In this document: positions 46,373-64,000 of the stretch, piece after piece
Layout of the letters: every line of letters starts with the position of its first letter
Numbering within the stretch: position 1 is the stretch's first letter
Translations under genes and position numbers: made by a program
The notes under the pieces: model-generated
Told to the model about the DNA's origin: nothing
The model's database searches: none
Seen by the model: the letters and a program-made list of their open reading frames with translations, nothing else
Assembly: GCA_964006375.1 (NCBI GenBank)
Contig: OZ023265.1
Coordinates: forward strand, 113,787,084-113,851,083
Direction: 5' to 3'
From: Tillus elongatus
Taxonomy: Eukaryota; Arthropoda; Insecta; Coleoptera; Cleridae
DNA length: 64,000 bases

Positions 46373-47325
46373 TCCCTTTGCAAGTGGCTTAGACAATTTC
46401 GTTAACCGGGGAAATCAGTCCAGGTTTTCCCGGAAAATTTTGTGTTTCTTTCGAAAAAAAATATCTCCGGAAATAAGAAAGTAAGGACAACCAAATTTAG
46501 TTCACGGGTGTATATCATTATAGGTAAATTACGTGCCAAAATTTAGCCCTCTATGTACAAAGACAAAATAGTTGTATGTATTTAAAAAAAATAATTGGGG
46601 TTTTCCTTAAAACGTCAAAGTCGCGATTTAAAACGTAAAAATTGGCAACATTTAGGCAAAGAATCTGGAACTAATACGGCCTGTGAAAAGACAGTGTCTC
46701 AAAAAGAATGCTTCACAAACCCTGAAGTCTTAGGTTCAACCGTCATTGTCCTTCATTTTACTAAAATGTTTCCATAAAATTAATTTCAAATAGACCCTTT
46801 CTTTTCTGCTTTGGCGGTAGTCTTACCTATAGAGTTTATCGTTTAATGGTATATAATTTTTGTCGAATTTTCGTAAAAAATTAATAAAGTTCAATATATC
46901 CGTTATTATACCAGATACGAAAACAAATTGTATACATTAATTCTAGGGTATCTTGAACTACATCTTAAAAAACTATCAGACTGGCCCACAAGCCGTTGGT
47001 GATACAAACTTCCTCTTTTTATATTCGAACACGCCTGATGTTGTTGCATTTTGCATCGAAATATTATGCATGTTTGTAAGAAAAGAAAGTCTGGACGCAG
47101 TAAGTGCGTTATGGTAGCGAATTTTCATTAAATGCATCAAATTTGAATAGGTCAAATTATTATATTATTATATTAACCTTCGTTGGACTCGAAACCAGCA
47201 CATTGTGTCTACTATATAGGTTTTACTTATTACCAAATTTAAAGCCTGCTTTATTAGAAAAAAGAGACACATATTTGGTATTAAAAACAATTTTATGAAA
47301 ATTAACTACCATAACGCACGATGTC
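46262..47325 (+). repeat. HER repeat with (TA)n, long post-array block, short unit
   Basis: A truncated pre-array block (ATCCGGGGTCAGTTTC at about 46280) leads to (TA)30 at 46310-46370. The post-array block to 47090 matches 28130-28790. A terminal motif at 47095-47109 (one mismatch) starts a short unit with an internal deletion that ends at ACTACCATAACGCAC near 47319. Confidence 0.8.
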
Positions 47326-47471
47326 AGTAAGTGATTTAGGAAATGGCGTGTCACTTTAAATGAAAGCAAATGAATTCAAGTAACATTAAATAATAAAAAC
47401 ACGATCTGTCCAAAAGTGACTTTATTCAACAACCACATCACATGAACTGGTTCTTAAGAAGAAGTCAAAGC
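47326..47471. other. no gene seen
   Basis: Short gap; the minus strand contains AATAAAGTCACTTTTGG, which could be the end of another element. Confidence 0.3.
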
Positions 47472-49640
47472 TTTTATTTTATTTCAACAACACACCACGA
47501 GGGCTTACAGCCTAACTACTATCGTACCGTGGGTGTAGGAGGAAAGAGGCAACTTGTTAATTCTGGATTTGAAGGTTTGTAGGTTCGGGGGAGAAGGAAA
47601 AACATGTGCCGGCAACGAATTCCAGAACTTGGAAGTCCTTGCGATAAAAGAGCGGGCATAACAAGATGTTCCATGTCTAGTTACCTGGACAGTAAAAGGG
47701 TGCATTCGCTCTATTCCCCTGGTAGATCTGTTGGGACATTTGTTAAGCAGCGTTGCGTGCAAGACCTGGTCGAATGGTGTAGTTCCATAGACTTGCTCTA
47801 AGAGTGGGTAACAAAGGAAAGGACGTCGGCACTTGATCTGCGCTGACGGAAACCATACTGCCTGTCGTGGATTAGACTGTTTTTTTTTCAAGAAATTTTA
47901 GTAATTGTTTATATAGTTTTCCATCACTTTAGAGACGGCTTAAAGGAGAGAAATAGGCCTGTAGTTGCTAGGAAGCGCTTTGGATCCTTTCTTGGGGACG
48001 GGTTGTACTCGAGCAGTTTTCCAGTTACTAGGGAATATGCCTTTATTGTAAGATGTCTGAAACAGACGAGTCAGAACACGAGCAAGTTCTGGTGCGCATA
48101 TTTTGAGAACAATTACTGGGATCTCGTCAAGGCCAGACGCTTTCCTGATATTAAGAGAAGAGAGCATCTTTCGTACCTTTTCAGTTTTGAGAATGATGTC
48201 CGATATTTTATGCGCGATATTTGGGGACTGTTGGTGGTTGAACATTTGGAGGTGGATTGAAGTAGAATTGCCGGCGAACAACGAGGTAAAAAGTTCAGCC
48301 TTGCCCAGGGCGGTAGAAACAGTTTCATCCCCTGAAACAAGAGGTGGGAACGTGTTCTTGCAGAAATTGTTCCCAATAGATTTAGCAAGAGTCCAGAAGG
48401 GTTTGCTGCCGTTGGAGCTTGAGGGTACGTTGTTTTTGATGTGGTTATTAAACAAGTTTTTTGCCTCAGAAAGAATGCGGACATAGCGGTTTCTTGCGTC
48501 GTTAAATGCTTGACGGTTTTCTTCACTGGGATTGTGTAAAAGCGTTTTGTGAGCTTTGACTTTTTCAAGTCTGGCCTTGTCACAGTATTTAGACAACCAG
48601 GGTTTTTTAGTGGCTGAAGAGGTTTTCTGCGTACGTAGAATAAATAATTCCATGCCAGCTTGGATAATTTCGGTGACGTTTTGTGAGATATCAGAGGGGT
48701 CAGGATGAGAGAAGCAGACATACGCCCATGGAAATGAGGAAAAGTAATCCCGCATTTCGTCCTAGTTAGAAAAGTTGTAGTACCAATCGATAAGTGTGTG
48801 TGATGACTGTGTGACATCAGGTTGCATTGCGCAGGAAGCAGTGACCATACCGTGGCCTGAGCGACCAAGAGGGGCGGTGACTGATGCCTTATAGCGTTCA
48901 GGTTTTGTAGTAAGAAGGAGATCCAGGGAATTTGGGCTGTGTGTTTGGATGCGAGGTAAGTAAGTAGGTTGCTGAACCATATTGGCTAAAGAATTGCTGA
49001 CTGCAAAGGCTTCCGCTGCTCTCCCTTGTGGATCGGTTTTTGAAGATCCTAGCCATGCCTTATTATGGACATTGAAGTCACCCAGAATAGTAACTTCGGA
49101 TGAAGTGTATTCAGAAATCAGATGATCGGTTTTTTCAGAAAGGTAGTTGAAGAGCTGGAGAAAGTTGTTGTCAGAAGGTGACCGGTAAATGCAACAGATG
49201 AATTTAGTTGGAGCCCTAGAGAGAGTTTCATCCAAAGTATGTCTTTTTTTTTTTAGCTTCTAATTTGGGAAGTCTAATGCAGGGTAGAGTGCTACGGACG
49301 TAAGCGCACGCGCCTCCATGCAATCTAAAGGAAGTAAGGAGCTCATACCCCGGGGAAATCAAGGTTATTAGTAGCTGGTTTGGCACTGATTTGGGTTTCG
49401 GTGGCGGGTCTATTATCCTGGAGGAAATGGTGGACGGAGTTCAGGTTAGAATTTAGACCACATATATTCGAGAAGAATCTGTTAAATCTTGATACCGGCG
49501 CCCCCTGCACACCCCTCTCCCGGAGATTCGAATGGAGGGGTGTTTTATCTCCGGAATCTCTTGTACAAGGGGGAGCCATCATCATTTTTATTTATAAGGG
49601 AAACCGACTCATACACCAGAACCGGAAACGTCCGTTGGGC
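47472..49640 (-). mobile_element. Jockey-like retrotransposon copy 2, internally deleted
   Basis: Same family as 4735-6780. The 3' UTRs are nearly alike (GTAAGCCCTCGTGGTGTGTT here) and end in an A-rich tail at 47472. This copy reaches further 5', into the endonuclease, but lacks the middle of the RT. Confidence 0.87.
47505..49585 (-). pseudogene. Jockey-like ORF2: endonuclease plus RT with core deleted
   Basis: From 49500 the minus strand reads NICGLNSNLNSVHHFLQDNR and TETQISAKP (start of an APE-type endonuclease, N and E of the active site), with shifts near 49350 and in an A-run near 49245. One frame then continues from 49235 to 47943 with a single in-frame TAG at 48762-48764. It gives FICCIYRSPSDNNFLQLFNY, ILGDFNVHNKAWLGSS with the catalytic D.N, and GRSGHGMVTAS where SDH is expected (D changed to G). 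The linker KPWLSKYCDKARLEKVKAHK, ASGLDEIPVIVLKICAPELA and LPSNYRPISLL follow. At about 47855 the sequence jumps from TTPFDQVLHATLLNK to the C-terminal CPNRSTRG region, removing the YADD box and thumb. The end is TSKFWNSLPAHVFPSPPNLQ. Confidence 0.88.
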
Positions 49641-50299
49641 CCCTTGATGTAAGAGGGTGGTACCTCCTTGGGCGTAAAAAATCTACTACTATCACGTAAA
49701 GGAAAAGTACACTATACAACAGATTTCCCCACCACATATCGCCTAATTCCTTAAGCATGGTGCTTCAACCCGGATTTTTGTATATAATCGGTGTTATTTC
49801 TTAGAAATTGATATTTATTGGTCAATCATTATTATTGATTTAATACTTAAAGTATGTAGTTCTTCTGTATTGGGATTATTATTCATTAATCGATTAAAGT
49901 AGTAACATTCATTTATTTTCCCGCACAATATATAGTTTTTTCCGTTATGCTAATATACAGTGTGTGCCTCCTTATTCCTTACACATGGTCTATGTTTACT
50001 TAAACATGGTCCTTCGAGTGTTTTAAACCATTACCATGGCCAAGGCCATAATTTTCAAAAGTGTGAGGCAGCATCTCGATAGTACTATCTCTATTTTACT
50101 TGCATTGCCCTTGCGGCAATGCAGTCTTTATTAAAAATTCTGTGATCAAACCAAGTCTCCAAATACCCCTTTTTACGTTTTTAGGTACAGCAAAAATGAA
50201 GGCCTATTAGACCCTGTGGTCGAATCAAGTAAATAAGGACACAAGCATCCACAAATCAAGCAAATAAGGAGACAGTCGTTCACAAATACAAATATTAAT
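49641..50299. other. no gene seen
   Basis: AT-rich; no coding signal. Confidence 0.4.
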
Positions 50300-50960
50300 A
50301 CGATTTAAGTGCCAACACAGGGTCCATTAAGGCATATAGCATAAGTCAAAGGTCAATATAAGCGACATTGTAGCAACTCCAAGACAGAAGAGTCCAATAA
50401 ATGTTTGTTCAACCTTACGAATGAAACAAACCAAAAAACAAATCGAATTAACTCAAGGGTCGACACAAGCGCCATTGAGAAGTATCCAGGACAGAAGAGT
50501 GCACAGATTGGTTTTTAAACCTTGGAAATTGAACAAACCAAAGCAAATAAATAAAATCGAGGGTCAACATAAGCGCCAATGAGAAGGATCCAGGACAGAA
50601 GAGTCCACAAATTGGTTGTTATAAATTGAACAAACCAAAACAAATCAAATAAAATCAAGGGTCGATACAAGCGCCATTTAGAAGTATCCAGGACAGAAGA
50701 GTCCACAAACTGGTTTTTAAACTTTAGAAATGGAACAAGACAAAGCAAATAAATAAACTCAAGGTTAAACACAAGCACCATTGTTAAGTAGCCAGGACAG
50801 AAGACTCCACAAATTGGTTGTTTAACCTTACAAACTGAACAAACCAAAACAAAGCAAATAAAATCAATAGTTGATACAAGCGCCATTTATAAGTATCCAA
50901 TACAGAAGAGTCCACAAATAGGTTTGTTTAATCTTACATACTGGATAGACCGAAATAAGC
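50300..50960. repeat. ~104-bp tandem array, about six units
   Basis: The box AAGCGCCATT recurs at about 50362, 50468, 50570, 50669, 50775 and 50879 (spacings 106, 102, 99, 106, 104). Each unit also holds CCAGGACAGAAGAGTCCAC, AAATTGGTTGTT and AACAAACCAAAACAAA. Units differ by scattered substitutions and small indels. The 123-codon frame on the minus strand (50515-50886) is the array read as protein and should be ignored. Confidence 0.9.
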
Positions 50961-51097
50961 AAGCTTAATGGAAAATATAGGGGGACATTGGAAGGAACTA
51001 CAAATACACAAAACCAAGGGCTACACAGGTCCAGCAAAGTAACTTAAATCATATACCAATAATAATCAAGAAATTATTATTAGAATTAGGGCAGAGA

Positions 51098-56540
<5,443 letters not shown>

Positions 56541-57285
56541 GTGCTCCTACTTAAAGTAGGAACCAGATTAATTATTTACAAAAAGCGATTTTCATCGCTT
56601 CATTTCCACGTTTAGATTTTTAGATTGTATCATTCGCTTTCGATTAGCCACTAATGGCTCAATGACATACTTTCGATAAACTCGATTATTCGGATTTTGC
56701 AAATTAAAAGTTTTTGCTGTTTTATATGCACATTTACCTATTTTGTAATCAAGTTCAATATTTAGTAAAATTTTCGCAATAGAGTAAACTATTTTCAAAA
56801 ATTGTTCTAACTAACGCAGCAGCATCTAATTTGTTTTTGACAATTTGTCAATTCGACTATATTCTTACCGTTTGGTTTGCAGTTCTGCGAACCTATATAC
56901 CACAGTTTCTAGTCTTAAAAACCTAGACAGCTCAATTCCAAGTACAATAACTAAGACAACGTTGCCTTTTGTCCAAAACCACTAAACGGATTTTCAGTAG
57001 CTGATTTTAAAAAGAGAATTTGGTTATCTTCAAAAATCAGTGTCACTCACTATGCCTTTCCGTTAAAATTTTTAGGGGTGAAACTCACCACTGCCAGGAG
57101 AATGAACTGACAGGGTTGAAACTAACAAATGTGTGGTAACCAAATTTGGTACGCAGGTTTATGTTATAAAAAAATATGTTATGTCCCAATATTTAGATCT
57201 CTAAGTTAGAGGCGAAATAAAGTTATAAGAATTTAATCAAAAAATATGGATTGCCGCTGGCGGTCAGTGCACTGCAGAAGACCAA
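56541..57285. other. no gene seen
   Basis: AT-rich; a minus-strand frame at 56592-56798 has no recognisable motif. Confidence 0.4.
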
Positions 57286-57290
57286 AAAGC

Positions 57291-58135
<845 letters not shown>

Positions 58136-59290
58136 TAGTGTTTTCTGGTCACATATGTGATGTTTTCGGTGAATTTTTCAACAAAAAAGGCTTTAGGTAA
58201 AAAATAGTATGCCTAACTTTTAGCAAATTCTCATGTTATAAATTTATTTTACCTTAGAAGTAATCCTGCGTACGTTACCTTTTAGGAACAGTGAGTGTCA
58301 GGTGTTAGATGTATTAGTCAAGTACCTAAACGTAGAAAGAGAAATTGATTTATACACAATCTAGATTCTTTGTATCATCTTTCACACCTAAAAGTGAAAT
58401 CGTCTAACCTTTCTGATCTTCCTGCTCGTAATAAGAATTTATGTAGATTGACTTATCAAGTAAACAATCTGGGAAATATTACCGTAGTAAAAATCCAAGC
58501 AATGTGGGATAACATTAATGTATTACTTAAATTTGAATTTCACCGTAAAGCAATGTCAGAGGTCAGATTACGCATACCACTTGATACATGTGCTTAAATT
58601 ATTTTATTGCTGTCTTACAAAAAAATCCAATTAGTATCCGGAGATATTAATTCTAATATGCGATTGTACAGACGAATATAAATGAAAAAATCCAAAGACA
58701 TTACTACACAAATGCCATATATCAAATAACACAGCCGATTTATGGCTATTATGTGACAGCAAACATGTATTATCTCTAATAGATTTACATGAAATATTTT
58801 TTTAGGTTTTCTTGATTTTGGTCCTCATTTTTCATACACCAATGTATGTGCATACATTTGCCAATAATTATTTATTGTTTTAATACGTAATAGGTTGAAC
58901 AGATGTTACCAACTGATATACCTTAATAAAGTACCTTTATTAAAAATTTAATTGAAATAAGCACCGTTATTAAAAACGCCCATACGCGTGCTATTGACAG
59001 CATATACGAGTGTTAATCTTCGAGATTTTAACGGATTATATTAAAGCAGGATGGAACAAAATATATAGTGTTGTAATTCGCAAGCGTAAGTTATATCATA
59101 CAAAACATTTCCTGGCATGAATTAAAAGTACAACTAGGTAGGGGTTGACATAAAGGATTGGGAAGTGTATTAATAATACACACAAATCCCAAAATTAGTG
59201 AAAGAAAGATTTTCATTAATCGTTGTTAAATTTCAAAACAGACCGTAATCAATATAAGTTTTTTTATCAAATTTTTATTAAAAAAAGATT
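58136..59290. other. no recognised gene
   Basis: A 75-codon frame at 58370-58597 (MYHLSHLKVKSSNLSDLPAR start, QAMWDNINVLLKFEFHRKAM later) has balanced composition but no family I know. The rest is AT-rich. Confidence 0.35.
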
Positions 59291-59344
59291 CGCTAAAAGA
59301 GCACCAATTTGGGCTACTAGAACCCGAAACCAAGGTTCATTTAA

Positions 59345-59436
<92 letters not shown>

Positions 59437-59515
59437 TTATTCAACCAATAATTCAAAAAGTAATCAACTGATTTTAATGAAAAACGGCAAGTATCATTCT
59501 TTTATTAACAGCTTG
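59291..59515 (+). repeat. HER repeat, left half split by insertion
   Basis: Pre-array block (GAGCACCAATTTGGGCTACT, AGAACCCGAAACCAAGG), (TA)42 at 59349-59433, and the start of the post-array block to AACAGCTTGGA, where an R1-like fragment is inserted. Confidence 0.8.
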
Positions 59516-60182
59516 GATCTAGCAGTAGTAGCAATGACAGGCAAGTAGGCCAGATCGGGTCCTTTTAGCCAACTCCTCCTCGGTTTCGTCACCAAAGCTC
59601 CTCGACCAAAAATAAATGTCATGGCGGTCTCCCATTGGACGGAACTTACATGTCTTCTCTATATCCTCGAACGAGACAATTCTGTTCGAAGACTCCCAAA
59701 AGCATCACATTCACAGAGGTAGTGGTAAGACGTTTCTCGGGTCTCGCCGCATTCCCGGCGAATGAGATCCCTTTCGACACCTACCAATATAAGGTGTCTT
59801 CTGAGGGTACAGTGGTATGTTAGCACCCCAATGATGCGGTGAAGCGCAAACCGATTCCTACCAAGAATCTAGACAGTGTTGTTTCTATCCTGCCTTGTCT
59901 ACAGCCACTGGCCTATATGCAGTGCTTCTCCATGGCCTCCTCAGTCTATCTATCTAGGGCGTCGGAGACTATCTTCCTACTTTTGCCTATTACAGATTCC
60001 GGGCCACAGAACGGAAACCGGAAACCAAGCCTTTCGAAGTCATTCGCCACTTCATTCCCCGCCATGCCACAGTGTCCCGGAACCCACATAAGTTGTACCT
60101 TTTTTGTCCCAGACACCCAACAAGAGCGCCAGCGAGGGCTCTTTAACCTGCTTTGATCTAATTCTGACTATCTTAGCAACGA
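59516..60182 (-). pseudogene. R1-like retrotransposon fragment: RNase H end and C-terminal domain
   Basis: The minus strand from about 60090 reads LMWVPGHCGMAGNEVANDFE, the end of an RNase H (H.G..GNE.AD, final D changed to N), then RFPFCGPESVIGKSR. After shifts it gives IGVLTYHCTLRRHLILVG and ECGETRETSYHYLCECDAFG, a CCHC knuckle typical of the R1/I-type C-terminus, and SLRTELSRSRI. The ends are flanked by AGCTTGGA on both sides (~59509-59516 and ~60185-60192), matching one continuous GGCTTGGATGAGTTCG in other HER copies, so the fragment was inserted into HER. Confidence 0.8.
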
Positions 60183-60425
60183 ATAGCTTGGACGAGTTGG
60201 TTAGCCGGACCAGTTTTTATAAAAAAGTTGATTTCTTCGGAGAAAAAAGTTGTATCTCAAAAATAAACAAAGTTATTATGACAAAATTTGATACATACGT
60301 GGCCCTGGTAGGACCTTTACTACGCACCAAAGTTCAACTTCCTAGATTTGTAGAAAATGAGTTATTCTACTTTGAAACAGTTAATGAAAATTCGCTACCA
60401 TCACGCACTTGCTGCGTCCCAAATT
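60183..60425 (+). repeat. HER repeat, right half after insertion
   Basis: Resumes AGCTTGGACGAGTTGGTTAG and continues to a perfect terminal motif on the minus strand at 60403-60417. Confidence 0.8.
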
Positions 60426-61268
60426 TTTATAATAATTATAATTATAGTAGAAAATCAATGACGGTTACAGAAAATCTAAAATAAAGGCCCTTTTGTCTTT
60501 TTTTTTAATTAATATTTTTACGAAACAGCTTGCCATCTTCGTCCCATTCAATGGGCTTATATCTATTAAGCTTTTAACGAATTGTTAACCAATATTAGGT
60601 AAAAAGGCGGTCGCGACTTTAGAATTTTGCAAAAATGTTTTCAAACTGGTGTGAACTAGGACCCCTGTTACTCATTTTCGAGATCAGTTTCAGATTTTAC
60701 ATGTTTATATGTTAGCCGTAGGTGGCGATTTGTATATCGCTTGCGCCACGGATTTAGACCTTAGCGAAAAATAAGACTTGTCACGAAAGCTTACATCCCC
60801 AAAAATATAGGAAAGAGGGCAGAGATCTTTTAACGCAATCCACATTCAAACGACTCATTTTAAAGGTTTCTTGCGTTTCGCAGAGGGATATCTAAATACA
60901 GCCAAATTTAAAATTTTCTGGCTGGATTAAAATCGAACACTATCAAGAAAACTGAGTAAAAGCCAGAAACGGCTTTTCCTGATATCAAGCAATGAAGCTA
61001 AAAAAACAGCGGATTGGCATTTTACTAGCAGTGGTGGCTGAACTCAACTGCGAAAAACGTATTTCTATTGAGAAACTCCAAATCCAAAGTGAATTGGGGG
61101 GTTGTTTACCATGGAAATAGAAAATACATTTTGGTTGGCTTTCCCATATGTACGCGTCATTAAAAAATGTTCGGGACGCAGCAAGTGCGTTAAGGTAGTG
61201 AATTTTCATAAGAATAATATATTATAATGATTTAGCCTTATATTAAAAGTTATAAAACATTACTTTAT
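60426..61268. repeat. HER fragments; pre-array block without array
   Basis: Bases 60605-60712 are a pre-array block (GGTGTGAACTAGGACCCC, GAGATCAGTTTCAGATTTT, ACATGTTTATATG) that stops where the (TA)n array begins in other copies. A perfect terminal motif lies at 61176-61190 on the plus strand, followed by AAGGTAGTGAATTTTCATAA. The rest has no coding signal. Confidence 0.65.
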
Positions 61269-61269
61269 T

Positions 61270-63935
61270 AACTAAGGAATAGTAAAAAAAATGATGTGTT
61301 TGGGCTGACGGAAACGTGGCTATCGTCCAAGGATGGCAACGTGCGTTTTGCTATTGAGGATTATAAGCTTTTGAGGAGAGACTATCGTGGGCGAGGATCG
61401 GGGATTGCTGTCTGTGTTAGAAATAATTTAAAGTGTAAAATCGTTTCAACTTCAGATAGGATAGAGCAATTATGTCTTAGGCTTTATGTAAACTATTAGA
61501 TTTTTGGTGTGTGCATTATGTATATAAATCACAATGTGGATATCTATACATTTCTTGATGAGTTAGAGAATACCGTGGGTTGTAGTCTAGCCTTTTATGA
61601 GAGCCTGGTCATATTAGGTGACATAAACATAAATGTAATCAATGAGGAAGATGCTAAGACTATGTTGTACAACCAAAGGATATGCGACCTGGGGTTAAAC
61701 CAACTAATACAGGAGCCCATAAGGCAGGGTTCTCTGCTTAATCACTTTTTGATCTCTAAGGATAGCTTCATTCAGCAGGTAGGGGTTATTGCGTGTGACT
61801 TGTCCGATCATGATATAATCTTTGGTGTTCTAAATGTCAAGAGACCGAGACCAGAGCCGGCATATATTACTTGTAGAGACTTTAGAGCGTTGGATATGGA
61901 TGACTTCCAGAGGGATTTGCTGGATTTAGATATGGAACGTATCTTCTATTGTTCGGATGTCAATAAGAACGTAGAAATCTTTCACACAACTCTAATTAAC
62001 CTGTTCAATAGGCACGCATCTGTTAGGACATATAGGACGACCAACCCCTATACTCCTTGGATCTCGGAAAATACAAGACTAATGATGAGGCTTAGGGATC
62101 AGGCCAGGATTAAGTTTGGAAAAAATCCTAACGAAACCACCTGAAAGTGATATAAAGAGCTACGCAATTCGGTTACGCTTACTGTAAGAACGGATAAAAA
62201 GACTACATAGTAGAGAGAATGAAGTCGAATAGTAACTGGAATTACTAAATTTTCGATCTAAAAAGAAGACAGCTTTGCTTAAAATATATCACAACCCTAG
62301 TGAAATGGCTGACCATTTTAACAGCGGCTTGGATGGCGCTCTGTGGGGAGTATAGTGTAGATTGTATTACTAATAATATTAACTCCTGTATTTTAAACAA
62401 CTTTTTCAGAAGTGTTGAAAGTATGCTGTTGGACTTCCTTTCCCTAAGGTATGGGATCCGGTCACGCTGGATCAGTTGCGGCTTATTAGCATATTACCAG
62501 TGTTATCAAAAGTACTCGAGAGAGTTCTTGATTTTCAGCTGCGGGATTTTCTAGCGAGTAAAAACACTTTGCCAGAGTACCAGTGGGGATATCAAGCAGG
62601 GCATAGCTGCACTATAGCACTGTTAAGGGTGAGCGATGACATTCTTAGAGCCACTGATCAACGCATGTTGACATTGTTGGTCGTTCTGGATTTTTCCAGA
62701 GCGTTCGATACTGTGAATCACAGCATATTGATTGAAATATTACAATTATAGGATTAAGCTCCAGTGCTTTGGAGTTATTAAAAAGTTATTTTAGTCAGCG
62801 CTACCTGGTGGTCAGGTTGGGCGGCAGGGAATCTGAGACTCGCTTGGTACAGAGTGGTGTGCCACAGGGATCTATTCTTGTGCCGCTCATCTTTACGATA
62901 TACATCCACCACTTCAGCGATGCGTTGAGATATTTAAGCATACAGATGTACGCAGATGACACTAAGGTTTACATGTCTTTTGATGTTTGTGACGTTGCGG
63001 ATGCCGTGGCAAAGATTAATAGTGATTTGGACGATTTCCGTCAGCTGGCTAAGCGGAATTCACTGCGGCTGAATCCCAGTAAGTCGTCTGTGATTCTCTT
63101 TGGTAGCCAAGTGCATTGCGAGAGGGTTAAGAGTGACGTGAGAGTGGAGATTAGTGGAGTTTGCCTTAAGCTTGTGGATGAAGTTAAAAATTTGGGCATA
63201 ATAATGTACAATACATTTAGGTACAGGCAGCACATTAGCTCGTGTTTGCAGAAGGCATATAACAGTCTGCGGGTGCTCTTTCCACTTCGTTCCTAGCTTC
63301 CTGTGGAGTAGATTTACACTCAGGGAGGCGGTACTCTATCATGCTGTCATCAAGACAAACTGCCCTCTTTACTTATCCAGAAGGATCACTTATAGGACTG
63401 ATGTACATAATGTAGATGTTAGAAGGAAATGACTGATCTCACCACCAAAACATAGACTAACCTTGTTCAGAAGGTCATTTACGTACCAGATATACACTGT
63501 TTACAACGCTGTCGATGATGCCCTCAAAACGAGTTAAGTGTCCACTTTCAAGCGAAAATTATTTCTCGTACACTTTCAACGCCAACCGTAGAGATATCTT
63601 GGGTCCTACTAAAGAGTCTGTTGGGGAATGCGTTCAATAGAATTAATGTGCTTTGCTTGTAAGATTTCTTGTGGATTTTTTTTTGTGATGTGTGATGCTT
63701 TGCTTGCCTTGCTCACACATCATTTTCAGCAAATCGGTGCTTTTAAGTATTTTCGGCCAAGTGGAAGAGCAGGGAATGGTATACCATTCATCTGAACTTC
63801 GCCCTCAGTTGCACAGGTTAATGATAGCATTAATTCATATTTTTAGATTTAATTAATTTATTCTATATATTTCTGGGAATAAAATTTTGTGTCTATATTA
63901 TTTTCCTGTCTAAATAAAGACTATTTTATTATTCT
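61270..63935 (+). mobile_element. CR1-like non-LTR retrotransposon
   Basis: Spans from the endonuclease region to a 3' UTR ending AATAAAGACTATTTTATT and TTATTATTATG near 63940. The short TTA-type repeat end, in place of poly(A), fits CR1/L2-like elements. The 5' end, with any ORF1, is missing. A HER end lies directly upstream. Confidence 0.8.
61290..63540 (+). pseudogene. CR1-like endonuclease and reverse transcriptase, broken
   Basis: Endonuclease: CLGLTETWLSSKDGN (catalytic E), YKLLRRDYRGRGSGIAVCVR, stop near 61499, then VILGDININVINEE (D.N) and IACDLSDHDIIFGVL (SDH) in the frame 61509-62144. RT pieces: VTLDQLRLISILPVLSKVLE, YQWGYQAGHSCTIALLRVSD, VVLDFSRAFDTVNHSILIEI (catalytic D), stop near 62751, then YFSQRYLVVRLGGRESETRL, SGVPQGSILVPLIFTIYIHH, QMYADDTKVYMSF (YADD at 62949-62960) and ISSCLQKAYNSLRVLFPL to a stop at 63296. 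A C-terminal remnant with further stops reaches about 63540. All endonuclease and RT active-site residues I can locate are kept; inactivation comes from about four breaks and the lost 5' end. Confidence 0.88.
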
Positions 63936-64000
63936 TATTATTATGCTCAATTTTACTTCAAAGTTAAAAATTTTATTACTTTTTTAACTCCTACAAGATG

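Noticed and set aside
50515..50886. 123-codon minus-strand frame rich in C, F, L
   Set aside because: It is the ~104-bp tandem array translated; the repeated peptide follows the DNA period.
50300..50960. CRISPR array
   Set aside because: Units are contiguous ~104-bp tandem repeats without unique spacers, in a eukaryotic context.

Overview
Eukaryotic, intergenic DNA, almost certainly from an insect with a large, AT-rich, transposon-filled nuclear genome. The evidence is the repeat content: Tc1/mariner-superfamily transposases with 34- and 41-residue D-to-E/D spacing, Jockey-, R1/I-, RTE-, CR1- and R4/Dong-like non-LTR retrotransposons, a Penelope-like fragment, a tRNA-derived SINE and a CCTAA-type tail resembling the insect telomere repeat. 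A beetle or another repeat-rich insect fits, but I cannot place it to order. No complete host gene is visible; the only candidate host coding piece is a 49-codon acidic frame leaving the left edge. Every transposon protein is broken by stops, frameshifts or deletions.

Layout. 0.7-3.1 kb: Tc1-like element sitting exactly at the centre of a long palindrome. 4.4-7.5 kb: a hairpin-ended repeat (called HER here) split by a Jockey-like retrotransposon. 8.0-8.9 kb: R1/I-like fragment between two inverted hammerhead-like motifs. 9.8-12.6 kb: a ~313-bp repeat (family B) interrupted by a second Jockey-type insertion. 13-17.4 kb: HER pieces around a DD41D mariner-like element, again at a palindrome centre. 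17.5-25.5 kb: SINE, RNase H remnant, Penelope-like RT with hammerhead-like motif, a second DD41D element carrying a CCTAA-tailed insertion, and a complete HER. 26.9-34.3 kb: HER cluster with long (TA)n arrays and a third hammerhead-like locus. 34.9-36.9 kb: R4/Dong-like element in (TAA)n. 37-47.3 kb: retroelement tails, a fold-back MITE, RTE and mariner-like fragments, HER. 47.5-51.3 kb: second copy of the first Jockey-like family and a ~104-bp tandem array. 54.4-61.2 kb: third long-TIR mariner-like element, a complete HER, an R1-like fragment inside HER. 61.3-63.9 kb: CR1-like element.

The dominant structure is HER: seventeen scattered copies of a terminal motif, ACGCA-gcaag-TGCGT inside arms AAAATTCG/CGAATTTT, often bounding elements that carry a (TA)n array between two conserved blocks. 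Sixteen (TA)n arrays occur, most of them in HER. At least three mariner-like ends abut such arrays, as expected for transposons that target TA.

Nothing here works as a pathway. The notable signals are structural: HER, hammerhead-like motifs whose stem III covaries between copies, and two transposons inserted at exact palindrome dyads.
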